A stretch of DNA of 41,265 nucleotides from Zavarzinella formosa DSM 19928 (GCF_000255705.1 NZ_JH636440.1:1000723-1041987), one strand, 5' to 3'. Positions 24,701-34,021 are shown, counted from the first letter of the stretch. The notes: generated by a model from the letters alone, not told the origin. Numbers and translations are program-made.

Positions 24701-27700
24701 TCAATTCTTCGGCAACTTCTCCAACCGTTCTTGCGCCACCTTCGCCCACGGACTGGCCGGGTGGTCCTTGATGACCTTCTTCAACAGTTTCTCGGCCTGC
24801 TCCGGCTTTTTGTCCTCGACCAACGCCCGGGCGGCTTCGCACAAGGCGGTGGCGCTCAGTTCCGGGTAGTCGAAGGTGTAGGGGACGATGAGCAAAGAAC
24901 TCACGGCATCGCCGTATTTCTTCTGTTCCATCCGGCAGAGGCCGATTTGCAGGTGGGCCTTGGCCCCGAGTTCGCTGCCGGTGGAGTTGGCGACCTGGGC
25001 ATACCAGTTCACCGCCGGGTCGAACTGGCCGACGTTTTGCAACGCCCAGCCCAAGCCGTAACGAGCTTCGTGGATGAACGGGCTGCCACCGAAGCGGGCG
25101 ACCACGGCGTCGTAGCTCACCCGTGAAGGCTCCCACTGCTTCAGCAAGCCGTAAGCGTAACCGAGCCGGATCAGCGCCCGGTCGGTGACGTTCGGCACGT
25201 TTTGGAATTCGCCCTTGTCCTTGAACACCAGCAGCTTTTCGATGGCTTTGGCCGGTTCGTTCTTGGCGAGCAACACTTCCCCGGCCCGGTACATGCCTTG
25301 GGCCACCAACGGGGACTTCGGGTTCCCGGCCACCGCCTCGAAGTAGGCGAGGGCGGCATCATAATCTTTCTTGGCGGCCAGACAGGTTCCCACACGGATG
25401 CGGATGCGGTCCATCAGTTCGGCCGTCGGCAGCTTGTCGCCGCGCGGTTCGACATCGTTGGCATCCTTCAGCAGTTTGATGGCCGGATCATACTCGTCCC
25501 GGTCGGCGAAGAGTTCGGCCAATTCATAACGTGAATCAATCGAAAGCAGCGAATCACTGAAACCGGCGATGTGGGCCTGATACAACGCCCGGGCTTTTTG
25601 CTCGGCCGGTTGAAGCGGGATTTCTTTGCGGTCCACTTCCGGCAGTGGCGCCGTTGCCGGCTTGGCGCCCGGCGGGGTTTTCTTGTTGATCTCGTCCTGC
25701 AATTTGGCCTGCCGCTCCTGCCGGAGCTTGAGCGTGGCGTTGGCCACTTCGTTTTCCGCGAGGTAACGGGCGGCCCAGGCGGCCTCGTAGAACATCCGCT
25801 CGCGGGCATCAAGGCCCGGCATCGTCGCCCGCAGTTCCTCGGCCCGGCGTTCCAGTGTGCCGATCGATTCGGCCAGGGCCGCGTAGCCTTGTTGAAGCAT
25901 CGTGTTGGCGGCGTTCAACTGTTCCGGCTTGAGGCCTTGATTGGCGAGTTGCTGCCGGGCGGTTTCGATCAACTTGCGTCCCTCGGCGATGCGACTCTGA
26001 CCGGCTCGCAGACCGGCCTCGGCATGGATCGGCTTGTTCGCCGCCACCTGGCCGACGCTGTCCAACGCGGTGCGGGCTTCGGCAAACTTACCGGCTTCCT
26101 GCAAGCAAACCCCGTGGTGATACCGCAGCAGGCCGATCCGCTCCGGTTCTTTCGCCAGCATCGGCTCCAGCTTTTGCCGGGCGGCGCCCAGGATGGTGGC
26201 GGCCTCGTCGGCCTTGTTTTGCTCCCGCAACAGGGTCGCCAGCATCGTCAGAGCGAACGGGGCGGCCGGGGCGTTTTGCCACGGGTCTTGGGTGAACTGC
26301 CGCAGTTCGTTCATGGCCCCGCCTTTGTCCCCTTGCAGGTTCATCACCTTGGCCCGTTCCAATTTGGCTTGGGCGGCCTGCGGTTCCTTGGGGAATTGCT
26401 GCATCAGCTTTTCAAAGGTTTGCCGGGCGTTTTGCAGGATCACATTGCGTTCTTGCTGCACGGCCAGCATGGACCCGTTGCGGGCCTGGCTGGTGCCAAG
26501 TTTCAGCATGGCGTCCGGCACTTCGGGGGCCTTCGGGTTGGCGTTGATGAAGCCATCCAGATTGCCGATGGCGGCGTCGAGGGATTCCAACACCTTGCGA
26601 GTTTCGGCCGCTCCGCTGACGTTGGCGGGTGTCTGCCGCAGCAGGCAATCAGCCAGCAAGTAAGGCGTGTACGCCAGTTCATTGCTGCGTTCGCCGTTCG
26701 GGATTTGTTCGAGCAACGCCTTCGCCTTGTCAAACTCCCCCTTTTTGAAGTGGCACATGGCCAGCCCGTATTTGGCGAGGCTGAGGCGTTCAAACTCGCC
26801 CCCCTTGTCCAGGACGGCCTGATAGCGTTTCCCGGCTTCGTCGTAGAGTTTCGGCAGTTCCATTTGCCGGCTGGGGAAATCCGGCTTCTTCTCGGCGGCC
26901 AGGGCGTTGAAGTAAGCGTTTTCCGCGTAGCGGAACATCACCGGCACCCGCAGCGGGCTTTCCGGGTATTTCTCCAAGAACTCCCGGGCGATCTGGTCGG
27001 CGCGGGGATAGTCGCCCGCGAGGTGCATGGCGACGATCAGCCGTTGGGTGGTTTCCTCCATCCGGCCCGGCAGAGTCTTTTCGTTCAGGATGGTTTCATA
27101 GGCTTGGGCGGCTTCTCGTGGGGCGCCCGCGAGTTGCAGGGTGTCGGCGATTTCCAGCATCATTTCGCCCCGGCGGGTTTTCGCTTCGGGGTCGTTGTTG
27201 GAGAGTTGGTTCGCCTTGTCGGCGGCGGCCCGCATGGTGGCGACGGCGGTTTTCAAGCCATTCGCCCGGTCGGCGGCCTTCGCCGGGTCCGTGTTCATCG
27301 CGGCCACGCCGGCTTGTCCCTTGCCGATCCAGAATTGAATCTGGTCGGCGAGTTTCGGCTGTTTGTCCATCAATGGTTGCAGCGTCGCCAGCCCTTCCGG
27401 GAACTGCTTCATCTGAATCTGACAATAGCCGATGCGAAGTTGCACGTCCGGCAGCAATTCCGACTTGGGAAAGTCTTTGGCGAACTGCGTGAACTTGCCG
27501 AGGGCGTCGCTGAATTTGCCGGCCTCATAGCCGAGGCACGCGGCATGGAACGTGGCCCCGGCCACATAATCCGGCAACGGCGCCCGGAGGAGGTTTTCGA
27601 GCCGGGCCTTCTCGGCCGGATTGTCTTTGAATTGTTCCGGCTTCTTGAGGGCTTCCGTCGCATCAACCTTGGATTTTTCGTACCCGGTGACGACGGCGTC

Positions 27701-28531
27701 ATAAGCTTGGGCGGCCTCGGCCTTTTGGTCCGTCACTTGGAATACCCGACCCAACAGATAGCGAGCGTGCAGCCCGAAGAAGGGATCGTCAAACGGATTT
27801 AGCTGCGACAGCGACCGGCCAGCGACAAGATAATCAGTGTTCTGGAAGGCCGCGTAGCCGTGATAATACAACCCGAGTTTTGCGTATTTGGTCTTGGAAA
27901 GCGTGGCATCCTTGGTGATCGGCTCGGCCGTCGCCTTGGCTTCCTTGTATTTGCCGAGCCGCAGCTCCATCTCGGCCTGATCGCAGCGGGCGCGGGCAGC
28001 CCAATCGGCCTCCGGGGTGACTTTGCCATCCGCTTCCTTGGGCAGTTTGGCGGTGAAAGCAGCCGTCGCCTGGGTGAACCGGTTGACGGCCTCATTGAAG
28101 CGTTGGTCTGCTCTTTGCTTGAGTTGTTGGGCTTCGTTCGGCTTGGCGGCCATCTGGGCCACCTCGTTCAAGCCCAACCCCCGGTACGCCTGCCCGGCAA
28201 AATAAACCGTCAGCGGGTATTCCGGCAGCCCTTGGTTCCCGACGATGGGTCCGAAGGATTCGAGGGCTTTGTCGTAGTTCTTTTCCGGGGCTTGCAGATA
28301 GCTCATCCCGAGGTGATAGCGGGCGTTGTTCGCCTGCGGGTGGCCGCCGAACTTTTGCACAAACTCCGTAAAGCGTTGGATGGCAAACGGATAGTTTTGC
28401 TCGGAATACGCCTTGCGGGCCGAGGTCAGAATCATCTCGGCTTGTTGTTCCGGCGTTTGGGCGTGGCCAAAATTGGCGACGACCAGGAAGGCCGATAAGA
28501 ACAAGACCACACGAGAGCGGGGAGAACGCAT
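24701..28531 (-). CDS. Giant secreted TPR protein (1276 residues)
   Basis: The ATG at 28531 gives a signal peptide (MRSPRSRVVLFLSAFLVVANFGHAQ) and is preceded by GGAG. An upstream in-frame start would add 18 residues and spoil the leader. Almost the whole mature length (30-1270) is TPR-like. Helix pairs include YPFAIQRFTEFVQKFGGHPQANNARYHLG, KTKYAKLGLYYHGYAAF, ARYLLGRVFQVTDQKAEAAQAYDAVV, AKYGLAMCHFKKGEFDKAKALLEQIPNG and, at the C-terminus, ALCEAARALVEDKKPEQAEKLLKKVIKDHPASPWAKVAQERLEKL. The last pair resembles the CpoB/BamD-like TPR block. It probably acts as a large periplasmic scaffold. No enzyme domain is visible. Confidence 0.9.
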   Translation of the reverse strand: MRSPRSRVVLFLSAFLVVANFGHAQTPEQQAEMILTSARKAYSEQNYPFAIQRFTEFVQKFGGHPQANNARYHLGMSYLQAPEKNYDKALESFGPIVGNQGLPEYPLTVYFAGQAYRGLGLNEVAQMAAKPNEAQQLKQRADQRFNEAVNRFTQATAAFTAKLPKEADGKVTPEADWAARARCDQAEMELRLGKYKEAKATAEPITKDATLSKTKYAKLGLYYHGYAAFQNTDYLVAGRSLSQLNPFDDPFFGLHARYLLGRVFQVTDQKAEAAQAYDAVVTGYEKSKVDATEALKKPEQFKDNPAEKARLENLLRAPLPDYVAGATFHAACLGYEAGKFSDALGKFTQFAKDFPKSELLPDVQLRIGYCQIQMKQFPEGLATLQPLMDKQPKLADQIQFWIGKGQAGVAAMNTDPAKAADRANGLKTAVATMRAAADKANQLSNNDPEAKTRRGEMMLEIADTLQLAGAPREAAQAYETILNEKTLPGRMEETTQRLIVAMHLAGDYPRADQIAREFLEKYPESPLRVPVMFRYAENAYFNALAAEKKPDFPSRQMELPKLYDEAGKRYQAVLDKGGEFERLSLAKYGLAMCHFKKGEFDKAKALLEQIPNGERSNELAYTPYLLADCLLRQTPANVSGAAETRKVLESLDAAIGNLDGFINANPKAPEVPDAMLKLGTSQARNGSMLAVQQERNVILQNARQTFEKLMQQFPKEPQAAQAKLERAKVMNLQGDKGGAMNELRQFTQDPWQNAPAAPFALTMLATLLREQNKADEAATILGAARQKLEPMLAKEPERIGLLRYHHGVCLQEAGKFAEARTALDSVGQVAANKPIHAEAGLRAGQSRIAEGRKLIETARQQLANQGLKPEQLNAANTMLQQGYAALAESIGTLERRAEELRATMPGLDARERMFYEAAWAARYLAENEVANATLKLRQERQAKLQDEINKKTPPGAKPATAPLPEVDRKEIPLQPAEQKARALYQAHIAGFSDSLLSIDSRYELAELFADRDEYDPAIKLLKDANDVEPRGDKLPTAELMDRIRIRVGTCLAAKKDYDAALAYFEAVAGNPKSPLVAQGMYRAGEVLLAKNEPAKAIEKLLVFKDKGEFQNVPNVTDRALIRLGYAYGLLKQWEPSRVSYDAVVARFGGSPFIHEARYGLGWALQNVGQFDPAVNWYAQVANSTGSELGAKAHLQIGLCRMEQKKYGDAVSSLLIVPYTFDYPELSATALCEAARALVEDKKPEQAEKLLKKVIKDHPASPWAKVAQERLEKLPKN

Positions 28532-28738
28532 CGGTGCTGACTCCGGTTGTGGCGAAACGCCGCGGGTGGGATGGCAGGGCGGCAACGATCAACGACTGAC
28601 GTGGGTATTCGCCGGTCGAGGGCAAACGATTACCAGACGTGGACACCATTTTGCCCTCCCAACCCTCCCGCGTCAACTCTTCGCCGCGCCGAATTTTCGG
28701 ATTGTGATGAATTTCACGAACACTCGGAGCGTCGTCCG

Positions 28739-29032
28739 ATGATTGAGATCAACCCCCATTCCGAAGGCTGCGTCCTGCCCGTTCGCGCCCAACCGGGGGC
28801 AAGAAAAAACGCCGTCACCGGGGAACAAGCCGGAGCGTTGAAGGTATCCGTCACCGCCCCGCCCGAAGACGGCCGGGCCAACGCCGCCATCACCGATTTA
28901 CTGCGAGACTGGCTCAGCTTGAAACGCTCCCAAGTGGAATTGCTGACCGGCCCGACCAATCGCAACAAAGCGTTTCTGATCCGGGGAGTGGGAGTGGAAG
29001 ACTTGCGGGGGATGATTGGGGAGAGGATATAA
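28739..29032 (+). CDS. DUF167 (YggU-type) protein
   Basis: The ATG at 28739 has CGGAG about 10 bases upstream and gives 97 residues, the usual DUF167 length. The pattern CVLPVRAQPGARKNAVTGEQAGALKVSVTAPPEDGRANAAITDLLRDWLSLKRSQVELLTGPTNRNKAFLIRG is characteristic: VxPGAxxxxV, then PPxxGxANxxxxxxLA and a C-terminal GxxxRxK-like tail. The family is small, cytoplasmic and of unknown function, often near YggS/YggT genes, which are absent here. It is transcribed divergently from the TPR gene, with 207 bases between the starts. Confidence 0.9.
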   Translation: MIEINPHSEGCVLPVRAQPGARKNAVTGEQAGALKVSVTAPPEDGRANAAITDLLRDWLSLKRSQVELLTGPTNRNKAFLIRGVGVEDLRGMIGERI

Positions 29033-29171
29033 GGAGAAGCTGCCAAAGTGAGAACCTGCCATTTCCGCTTGGTTCTTCACGCATGCCCCCCAAAACAAGC
29101 GGGCAAGATGTTGCCGTGTTGAACGCATGTGCGGTAAACTAAATTGATCGTCACCAAACCCGAGATATTCC

Positions 29172-29381
29172 ATGTCCCTTCCAATTGAACTTGAGCAGGA
29201 AGAAGACGGTCGTTGGATTGCCGAGGTGCCCGCCCTGCCCGGCGTGATGGCCTACGGGATGACGAAAGACGAGGCAACAGACGCGGTTCGGGCGCTTGCT
29301 TTGCGAACACTGGCCGACCGGGTTGAGCATGGCGAAGAGGTACCGGACGAAGTAACGGACTTTTTCACGGTGGCGGCATGA
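29172..29381 (+). CDS. hicB: HicB-family antitoxin (short form)
   Basis: This 69-residue protein reads MSLPIELEQEEDGRWIAEVPALPGVMAYGMTKDEATDAVRALAL, the HicB partial RNase H-like fold (E-x-x-x-G-x-[FY/W]-x-A-x-[VL]-P-x-[LF]-P-G). It is short and has no separate DNA-binding helix-turn-helix or ribbon-helix-helix tail, so autoregulation may depend on the complex. Its stop overlaps the hicA start, so the two are translationally coupled. The order antitoxin-toxin is the reverse of the classical hicA-hicB order. HicB neutralises HicA by covering its catalytic His. Confidence 0.85.
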   Translation: MSLPIELEQEEDGRWIAEVPALPGVMAYGMTKDEATDAVRALALRTLADRVEHGEEVPDEVTDFFTVAA

Positions 29382-29590
29382 GCAATTGGCCGTCGGCAAA
29401 AGCCAAGCGAGTGCTGGCCGCCTTGCTCCGAATTGGCTGGCAAGTGAAACGACAGAATGGTTCTCACCGAATTCTAACCCGGTCGGGATGGACGGATTAT
29501 GTGTTTGCTTTTCACGACGACGAGGAAATTGGTCCACGGATGCTGGCCCGGATAGGCAAGAAAACTGGATTGCAACCGGGCGATCTGTGA
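29378..29590 (+). CDS. hicA: HicA-family mRNA interferase toxin
   Basis: This 70-residue protein has the double-stranded-RNA-binding-like HicA fold: KAKRVLAALLRIGWQVKRQNGSHRILTR, with the catalytic His30 in GSHRIL, then FAFHDDEEIGPRMLARIGKKTGLQPGDL. HicA cleaves mRNA and stops translation when HicB is lost. The ATG overlaps the stop of hicB (ATGA), so the pair is one operon. The gene is intact and slightly shorter than average. Toxin-antitoxin pairs of this kind often stabilise mobile or accessory DNA, and this one sits among ordinary-looking genes. Confidence 0.88.
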   Translation: MSNWPSAKAKRVLAALLRIGWQVKRQNGSHRILTRSGWTDYVFAFHDDEEIGPRMLARIGKKTGLQPGDL

Positions 29591-29742
29591 ACGGTTGTGA
29601 GAGACGTTCGGCGCCAAGCATCAGTTGAAGCAATCATCGCTCCAACTTCACAACTGTCACTCTGCGGCTTTTCCCCCTTGCTTTTCCCACCCTCAGGACG
29701 CCACAATACCATTCCCACCAATCGGGCACTTTTTTCCGCGGG

Positions 29743-32304
29743 ATGTGGATGTTCATGAAACTCTTCGCACCGGCCGTCACTTTGTTGATGACGGCATACG
29801 CGGGCATGGCGGCCGAACCGCCCAAGGCTCCGGAGTCGTTGCCGCCCGAACATGCCGCCAACATGGCCGCCAGCCGGGAGTTGTTCAAACAGAAAGTTGG
29901 CCCGTTCCTCATGGCGCAGTGCGTCGAGTGCCACGGGGCCGGGAAGGTCAAGGCGGGCTTCAATCTCGGCTCGCGGGAAACGATGCTCAAGGGGGGCGAC
30001 AAGGGGCCGGCCGTGATCCTCGGCAAAGGGCGAACCAGCCCGCTGGTGAAATACGTCGCCCACGAGGAAGAGTCGTTCATGCCGCCGAAGAAACCGGCGT
30101 TCAAGGACATGGTCGATGTGCTGGCCAAGTGGATCGACCTCGGCGCCGCTTACGACAAACCGCTGGTCGAAGGGGCGGCCGTCGGCAAGCAACCGATGAC
30201 CGTGACCGACAAGGACAAACAGTATTGGGCTTACAAACCCCTCGGCGAGATCAAGCCGCCAATCGTGAAAGACGCTGCGTGGGGCAAAACGCCCGTCGAT
30301 TCGTTCATCCGGGCCAAATGGGAAGAAAAGGGAATCACGCCCGCCCCCCAAGCCGATCCGCGCACGCTGATTCGCCGGGCTTATTTCGACCTGATCGGCC
30401 TGCCGCCGACGCCGGAGGAAGTGAAGGCGTTTCTGGATGACAAATCCCCGGATGCTTTTGAGAAGGTGATCGACCACCTGTTGAGCCTGCCGCAGTTCGG
30501 CGAACGCTGGGCCAGACATTGGATGGACCCGGCCCGCTATGCCGAGAGCCACGGCTTTGAACACGATTACTTCCGGCCGAACGCCTATCACTACCGCGAT
30601 TTTCTCATCAAGGCCATCAACGCGAACATGCCGTACAAGCAGTTCGTGGAATGGCAGATCGCCGGGGACGAACTAGCCCCCGAAGACCCGCTCGCCTTGA
30701 TGGCCACCGGCTTCCTCGGGGCCGGCGTCTTCCCCACGCAGATCACCAACGCCGAGGCCGAGCGCATCCGCTACGACGCGATGGACGACATGCTCGCCAC
30801 CACCGGCCACGCCATGCTGGCCCTGACCGTCAGCTGCGCCCGCTGCCACGATCACAAGTTCGACCCGATCCCCACCAAAGACTATTACCGGATGCTCTCG
30901 GCGTTCACGACGACCACGCGAACCGAAATCGACGTGGACTTGGGCACCCCGGAAGAGAAGGCCGCCACCAAGGCGTTTGAAACCAAGTTAAAGCCGCTGA
31001 CGGACGCCCACAAGCAGTACGAAGACACGGAATTGCCGAAGAAACTGTCGGCGTGGATCGCGGAGCAACAAGCGAAGAAATCTCCGTTGCCGAAGATCGC
31101 CGACGCCAAGGTTTCCAAAACCTTGCAAGGTTTGTTGGATGGCAAACAACCGCTCGACAAACTGGCCAAGCCAGAACGGGATGCCTTGTTGAAGTGGTTC
31201 GCCACGCAAGACGACACTTGGAAAAAGCAGTCGGCCGAGATCGCCGAGTTGAACAAACAACGGCCCAAATCCACGGTGGTCAAAGTTCAGGCGTGTTCTG
31301 AAGGCTTGAAGCCGATGCGGCACCACACCGCCGACGGCAGCATCCCGGACTTTTACCCGGAGACGTTCTTCCTGAATCGCGGGGATGTGGCCCAAAAGAA
31401 CGGCAAAGCCGATCCGGGCTTTTTGCAAGTGCTGTCTCGCTCGGCTGAGGGGGACAAACATTGGATGATCCCCAAGCCGAAAGAGGCCCGCACGTCGTTC
31501 AAGCGAGCCGGACTGGCCAAATGGATCACCGACACCGACACCGGCGCTGGTTCGCTCGCCGCCCGCGTGATGGTCAACCGGCTCTGGCACCACCACTTCG
31601 GCCGGGGAATTGTTTCCACCGTCAACGACTTCGGCTTCCAAGGCGACCCGCCGACTCACCCGGAATTGCTGGAATGGCTGGCCCGTGATTTTGTAGCCAA
31701 TGGCTGGAACGTCAAACGTCTTCACAAGCAACTGATGATGAGCCGGGTCTATCAACTCTCCGGCACGCCGACCGCCACCGGCAAGGAACAAGACCCGGAC
31801 AACCGCCTCTGGCACTATCGGCCCAAACGCCGCATGGAAGCCGAGACGATCCGTGACAATCTGCTGGCCGTCAGCGGCACCCTCGACAAGACGATGTACG
31901 GCGCCGGCACGCTCGACCAAGGCATGAGACGCCGCAGCATCTACTTCTCCGTGCAGCGGAGCCAGTTGATCCCGATGCTCCAAGTGTTCGACTGGCCCGA
32001 CACGCTGACCAGCGCCTCGGCCCGGCCGACCACCGTGGTCGCCCCGCAAGCGTTGCTGTTCTTGAACAACCCGCATGTGCGCAACATGGCCAAAGCCTTC
32101 GCGGCCAAACTTGCCCCGGCGAAAACCCCCGAGGCCACCGTGGCGCTGGCCTACGAAACCGCCTACGGCCGCCCGCCGACCAGCGAAGAAGCGGCCGACG
32201 GCGTCAACTACCTGAAAGCCGCCCAAGCAAGCCACCCGGCAACGGCGCTGGCCGATTATGCGCTGGTGCTGATGAGTCTGAATGAGTTTATTTACGTGGA
32301 GTGA
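29743..32304 (+). CDS. DUF1549/DUF1553 protein with N-terminal cytochrome c domain
   Basis: The 853-residue protein begins with a short signal sequence (MKLFAPAVTLLMTAYAGMAAEPP; start possible at 29743 or 29755). A planctomycete cytochrome c (PSCyt1) domain follows with one CVECH haem motif (about residue 65). Then comes DUF1549 (VDSFIRAKWEEKGITPAPQADPRTLIRRAYFDLIGLPPTPEEV..., SCARCHDHKFDPIPTKDYY). DUF1553 is in the C-terminal third (GSLAARVMVNRLWHHHFGRGIVSTVNDFGFQGDPPTHPELLEWLARDF and AYETAYGRPPTSEEAADGVNYL). These proteins are typical of planctomycetes, are exported and probably take part in polymer breakdown with a partner DUF1501 protein, which is encoded next. Confidence 0.95.
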   Translation: MWMFMKLFAPAVTLLMTAYAGMAAEPPKAPESLPPEHAANMAASRELFKQKVGPFLMAQCVECHGAGKVKAGFNLGSRETMLKGGDKGPAVILGKGRTSPLVKYVAHEEESFMPPKKPAFKDMVDVLAKWIDLGAAYDKPLVEGAAVGKQPMTVTDKDKQYWAYKPLGEIKPPIVKDAAWGKTPVDSFIRAKWEEKGITPAPQADPRTLIRRAYFDLIGLPPTPEEVKAFLDDKSPDAFEKVIDHLLSLPQFGERWARHWMDPARYAESHGFEHDYFRPNAYHYRDFLIKAINANMPYKQFVEWQIAGDELAPEDPLALMATGFLGAGVFPTQITNAEAERIRYDAMDDMLATTGHAMLALTVSCARCHDHKFDPIPTKDYYRMLSAFTTTTRTEIDVDLGTPEEKAATKAFETKLKPLTDAHKQYEDTELPKKLSAWIAEQQAKKSPLPKIADAKVSKTLQGLLDGKQPLDKLAKPERDALLKWFATQDDTWKKQSAEIAELNKQRPKSTVVKVQACSEGLKPMRHHTADGSIPDFYPETFFLNRGDVAQKNGKADPGFLQVLSRSAEGDKHWMIPKPKEARTSFKRAGLAKWITDTDTGAGSLAARVMVNRLWHHHFGRGIVSTVNDFGFQGDPPTHPELLEWLARDFVANGWNVKRLHKQLMMSRVYQLSGTPTATGKEQDPDNRLWHYRPKRRMEAETIRDNLLAVSGTLDKTMYGAGTLDQGMRRRSIYFSVQRSQLIPMLQVFDWPDTLTSASARPTTVVAPQALLFLNNPHVRNMAKAFAAKLAPAKTPEATVALAYETAYGRPPTSEEAADGVNYLKAAQASHPATALADYALVLMSLNEFIYVE

Positions 32305-32329
32305 GAGGTTGATTGTGAATGCAACCTCA

Positions 32330-32370
32330 CCCCCAGTTCCCCTTCCCTAAGAAGGAAGGGGAACTGGGGG
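32330..32370 (+). repeat. C/G-rich hairpin of family B
   Basis: A perfect 17-base-pair stem (32330-32346 with 32354-32370) with a 7-base loop lies 26 bases after the DUF1549/DUF1553 stop. Its core (ccccttcc / ctaagaa / ggaagggg) also occurs at 22352-22376. It could act as a transcription end or RNA stabiliser. There is no T-run, so it is called a repeat. Confidence 0.8.
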
Positions 32371-32382
32371 CCGCAAAAATCA

Positions 32383-32523
32383 TCAAGCATCTTGTGTGAG
32401 ATCATCAAGAGCCCCACTGCGTCAGCGGTGGGGGTTGTTTTTCGAGTGTGACGGCCACCCCCACCGCTGACGCAGTGGGGCTCTTGAAATCATTTGCAAA
32501 TGTTGCTGCTTGATTTTGCATTA
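32383..32523 (+). repeat. REPIN-like element A, copy 3 (spacer inverted)
   Basis: The arms are 32405-32434 and 32458-32487, perfect over 30 bases, around spacer 32435-32457. Flanks (catcttgtgtgagatcat... left; aaatcatttgcaaatg ... tgctgcttgatt right) run in the same direction as copies 2 and 4. However, the spacer reads ttgtttttcgagtgtgacgg cca, the reverse complement of the type seen in those copies. The left part of the flank is partly replaced by the family-B hairpin next to it. Confidence 0.87.
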
Positions 32524-32565
32524 GGTCGCCGGGCAACAGGCTTCCCTCGGTTCAAGGATTTTTCC

Positions 32566-33999
32566 ATGACTGTTCCAATGAATCGTCGTCAACTCTTGGC
32601 CCGGTGTGGCGGCGGCTTGGGGAGCATCGCTCTCACGACCATGCTGGCTGAGCAGGGGCTTCTCGCGGCCGACACGAAGGCCATCAGCCCGCTGGCCCCG
32701 AAGAAATCGCATTTCCCGGCGAAGGCCAAGGCCGTTGTCTGGATATTCGTCAACGGCGGGCACAGCCATGTGGACACTTGGGATTACAAACCGGAACTCA
32801 TCAAACTGGACGGCAAGCCGCTGCCGTCCATCGACAAGAATTCCGGCTTTTTTACCAACGATGTTGGCCCGTTGATGAAGTCCCCGTTCGAGTGGAAACA
32901 ACACGGCCAGTCCGGCAAGTGGGTGACTTCGCTGTTCCCGCATCTGTCGAAGCATGTGGACCAAATGGCGTTCATTCATTCGCTCTGGAGCGAATCGAAC
33001 AACCACAGCCCCGCCTTGTTCATGATGAACACCGGCCTCCCCCGGATGGGCAATCCTTCCGTCGGCTCGTGGGTCACTTATGGCCTCGGCAGCGAGAATG
33101 AAAACCTGCCCGGCTTCGTGGTGATGTCCGATCCCAAAGGCCGCGGCCTGCCGAAAGGTCACACGCTGAACTGGACCAGCGGCTTCCTGCCCGGCGCCTA
33201 TCAGGGCACTTGGCTGAAGCCCTCCGGCGATCCCATCGACAACCTGAAACGCCCCGCCGACATGGCCGACCCGACCCAGCAGGCTTCCATCGACCTGATG
33301 ACGAAGCTCAACAAACGTCGCGTGGCCGACACCCCGGCCGACCGCGAGTTAGAAGCGCGCATCAAGAGCTTTGAACTCGCGTATCGGATGCAATCGGCCG
33401 CCCCGGAGGCGATGGACATTGCCCGCGAAACCAAGGAAACGCACGAACTCTACGGCGTCGGCCGCCCCGAGTGCGACCACTTCGCCAAACAATGCCTGAC
33501 GGCCCGGCGCATGGTCGAACGGGGTGTCCGCTTCGTGCAAATCTACTCCGGCGGGATGGACAACCAACTCAGTTGGGACGGCCACATCGACATCAAGGGG
33601 AACCACCAAGGCTTCGCCGACGAGACGGATCGCCCGGTAGCCGCGCTGCTGACGGACCTCAAGCAAAAGGGCCTGCTGGATTCGACGCTGGTGGTCTGGG
33701 CCGGCGAGTTCGGCCGCCTGCCGGTCTCCCAAAAAGGGGCCAAACCCGGCCGCGACCACAACCCCCACGCCAACACCGCCTGGATGGCCGGCGGCGGTAT
33801 CAAGGGCGGCACGACCTACGGTGAAACCGACGAAGTCGGCTACCGAGCCGCCGTCAACCGCGCCGACACCCACGACTTCCATGCCACGATCTTACACCTC
33901 TTGGGCATGGACCACGAAAAGCTAACCTACATGCACAACGGTCGCCGATATCGGCTGACGGATGTGGCGGGGAAGGTGATTAAAGAGGTGGTGGCGTAG
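32566..33999 (+). CDS. DUF1501 protein with Tat-type leader
   Basis: The ATG at 32566 follows AAGGA at 8 bases, giving 477 residues (an ATG at 32578 is possible). The leader MNRRQLLARCGGGLGSIALTTMLAEQGLLAAD looks like a twin-arginine signal (NRRQLL). The body matches DUF1501, a sulfatase/phosphatase-like family: VWIFVNGGHSHVDTWDYKPEL near the N-terminus, EFGRLPVSQKGAKPGRDHNPHANTAWMAGGGIKGGTTYGETDEVGY, and HDFHATILHLLGMDHEKLTYMHNGRRYRLTDVAGKVIKE. It follows the DUF1549/DUF1553 gene, the usual planctomycete pairing. The two may act together outside the cytoplasmic membrane. The substrate is not known. Confidence 0.95.
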   Translation: MTVPMNRRQLLARCGGGLGSIALTTMLAEQGLLAADTKAISPLAPKKSHFPAKAKAVVWIFVNGGHSHVDTWDYKPELIKLDGKPLPSIDKNSGFFTNDVGPLMKSPFEWKQHGQSGKWVTSLFPHLSKHVDQMAFIHSLWSESNNHSPALFMMNTGLPRMGNPSVGSWVTYGLGSENENLPGFVVMSDPKGRGLPKGHTLNWTSGFLPGAYQGTWLKPSGDPIDNLKRPADMADPTQQASIDLMTKLNKRRVADTPADRELEARIKSFELAYRMQSAAPEAMDIARETKETHELYGVGRPECDHFAKQCLTARRMVERGVRFVQIYSGGMDNQLSWDGHIDIKGNHQGFADETDRPVAALLTDLKQKGLLDSTLVVWAGEFGRLPVSQKGAKPGRDHNPHANTAWMAGGGIKGGTTYGETDEVGYRAAVNRADTHDFHATILHLLGMDHEKLTYMHNGRRYRLTDVAGKVIKEVVA

Positions 34000-34021
34000 A
34001 GATTGAAGGTTGAAAAGACCA

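Noticed and set aside
25571-27802. A 743-residue open frame on the plus strand opposite the TPR gene
   Set aside because: It is a frame shadow. High GC and the codon bias of the TPR gene leave the opposite frame open. The TPR reading has a signal peptide and repeat structure, and this one has no motif.
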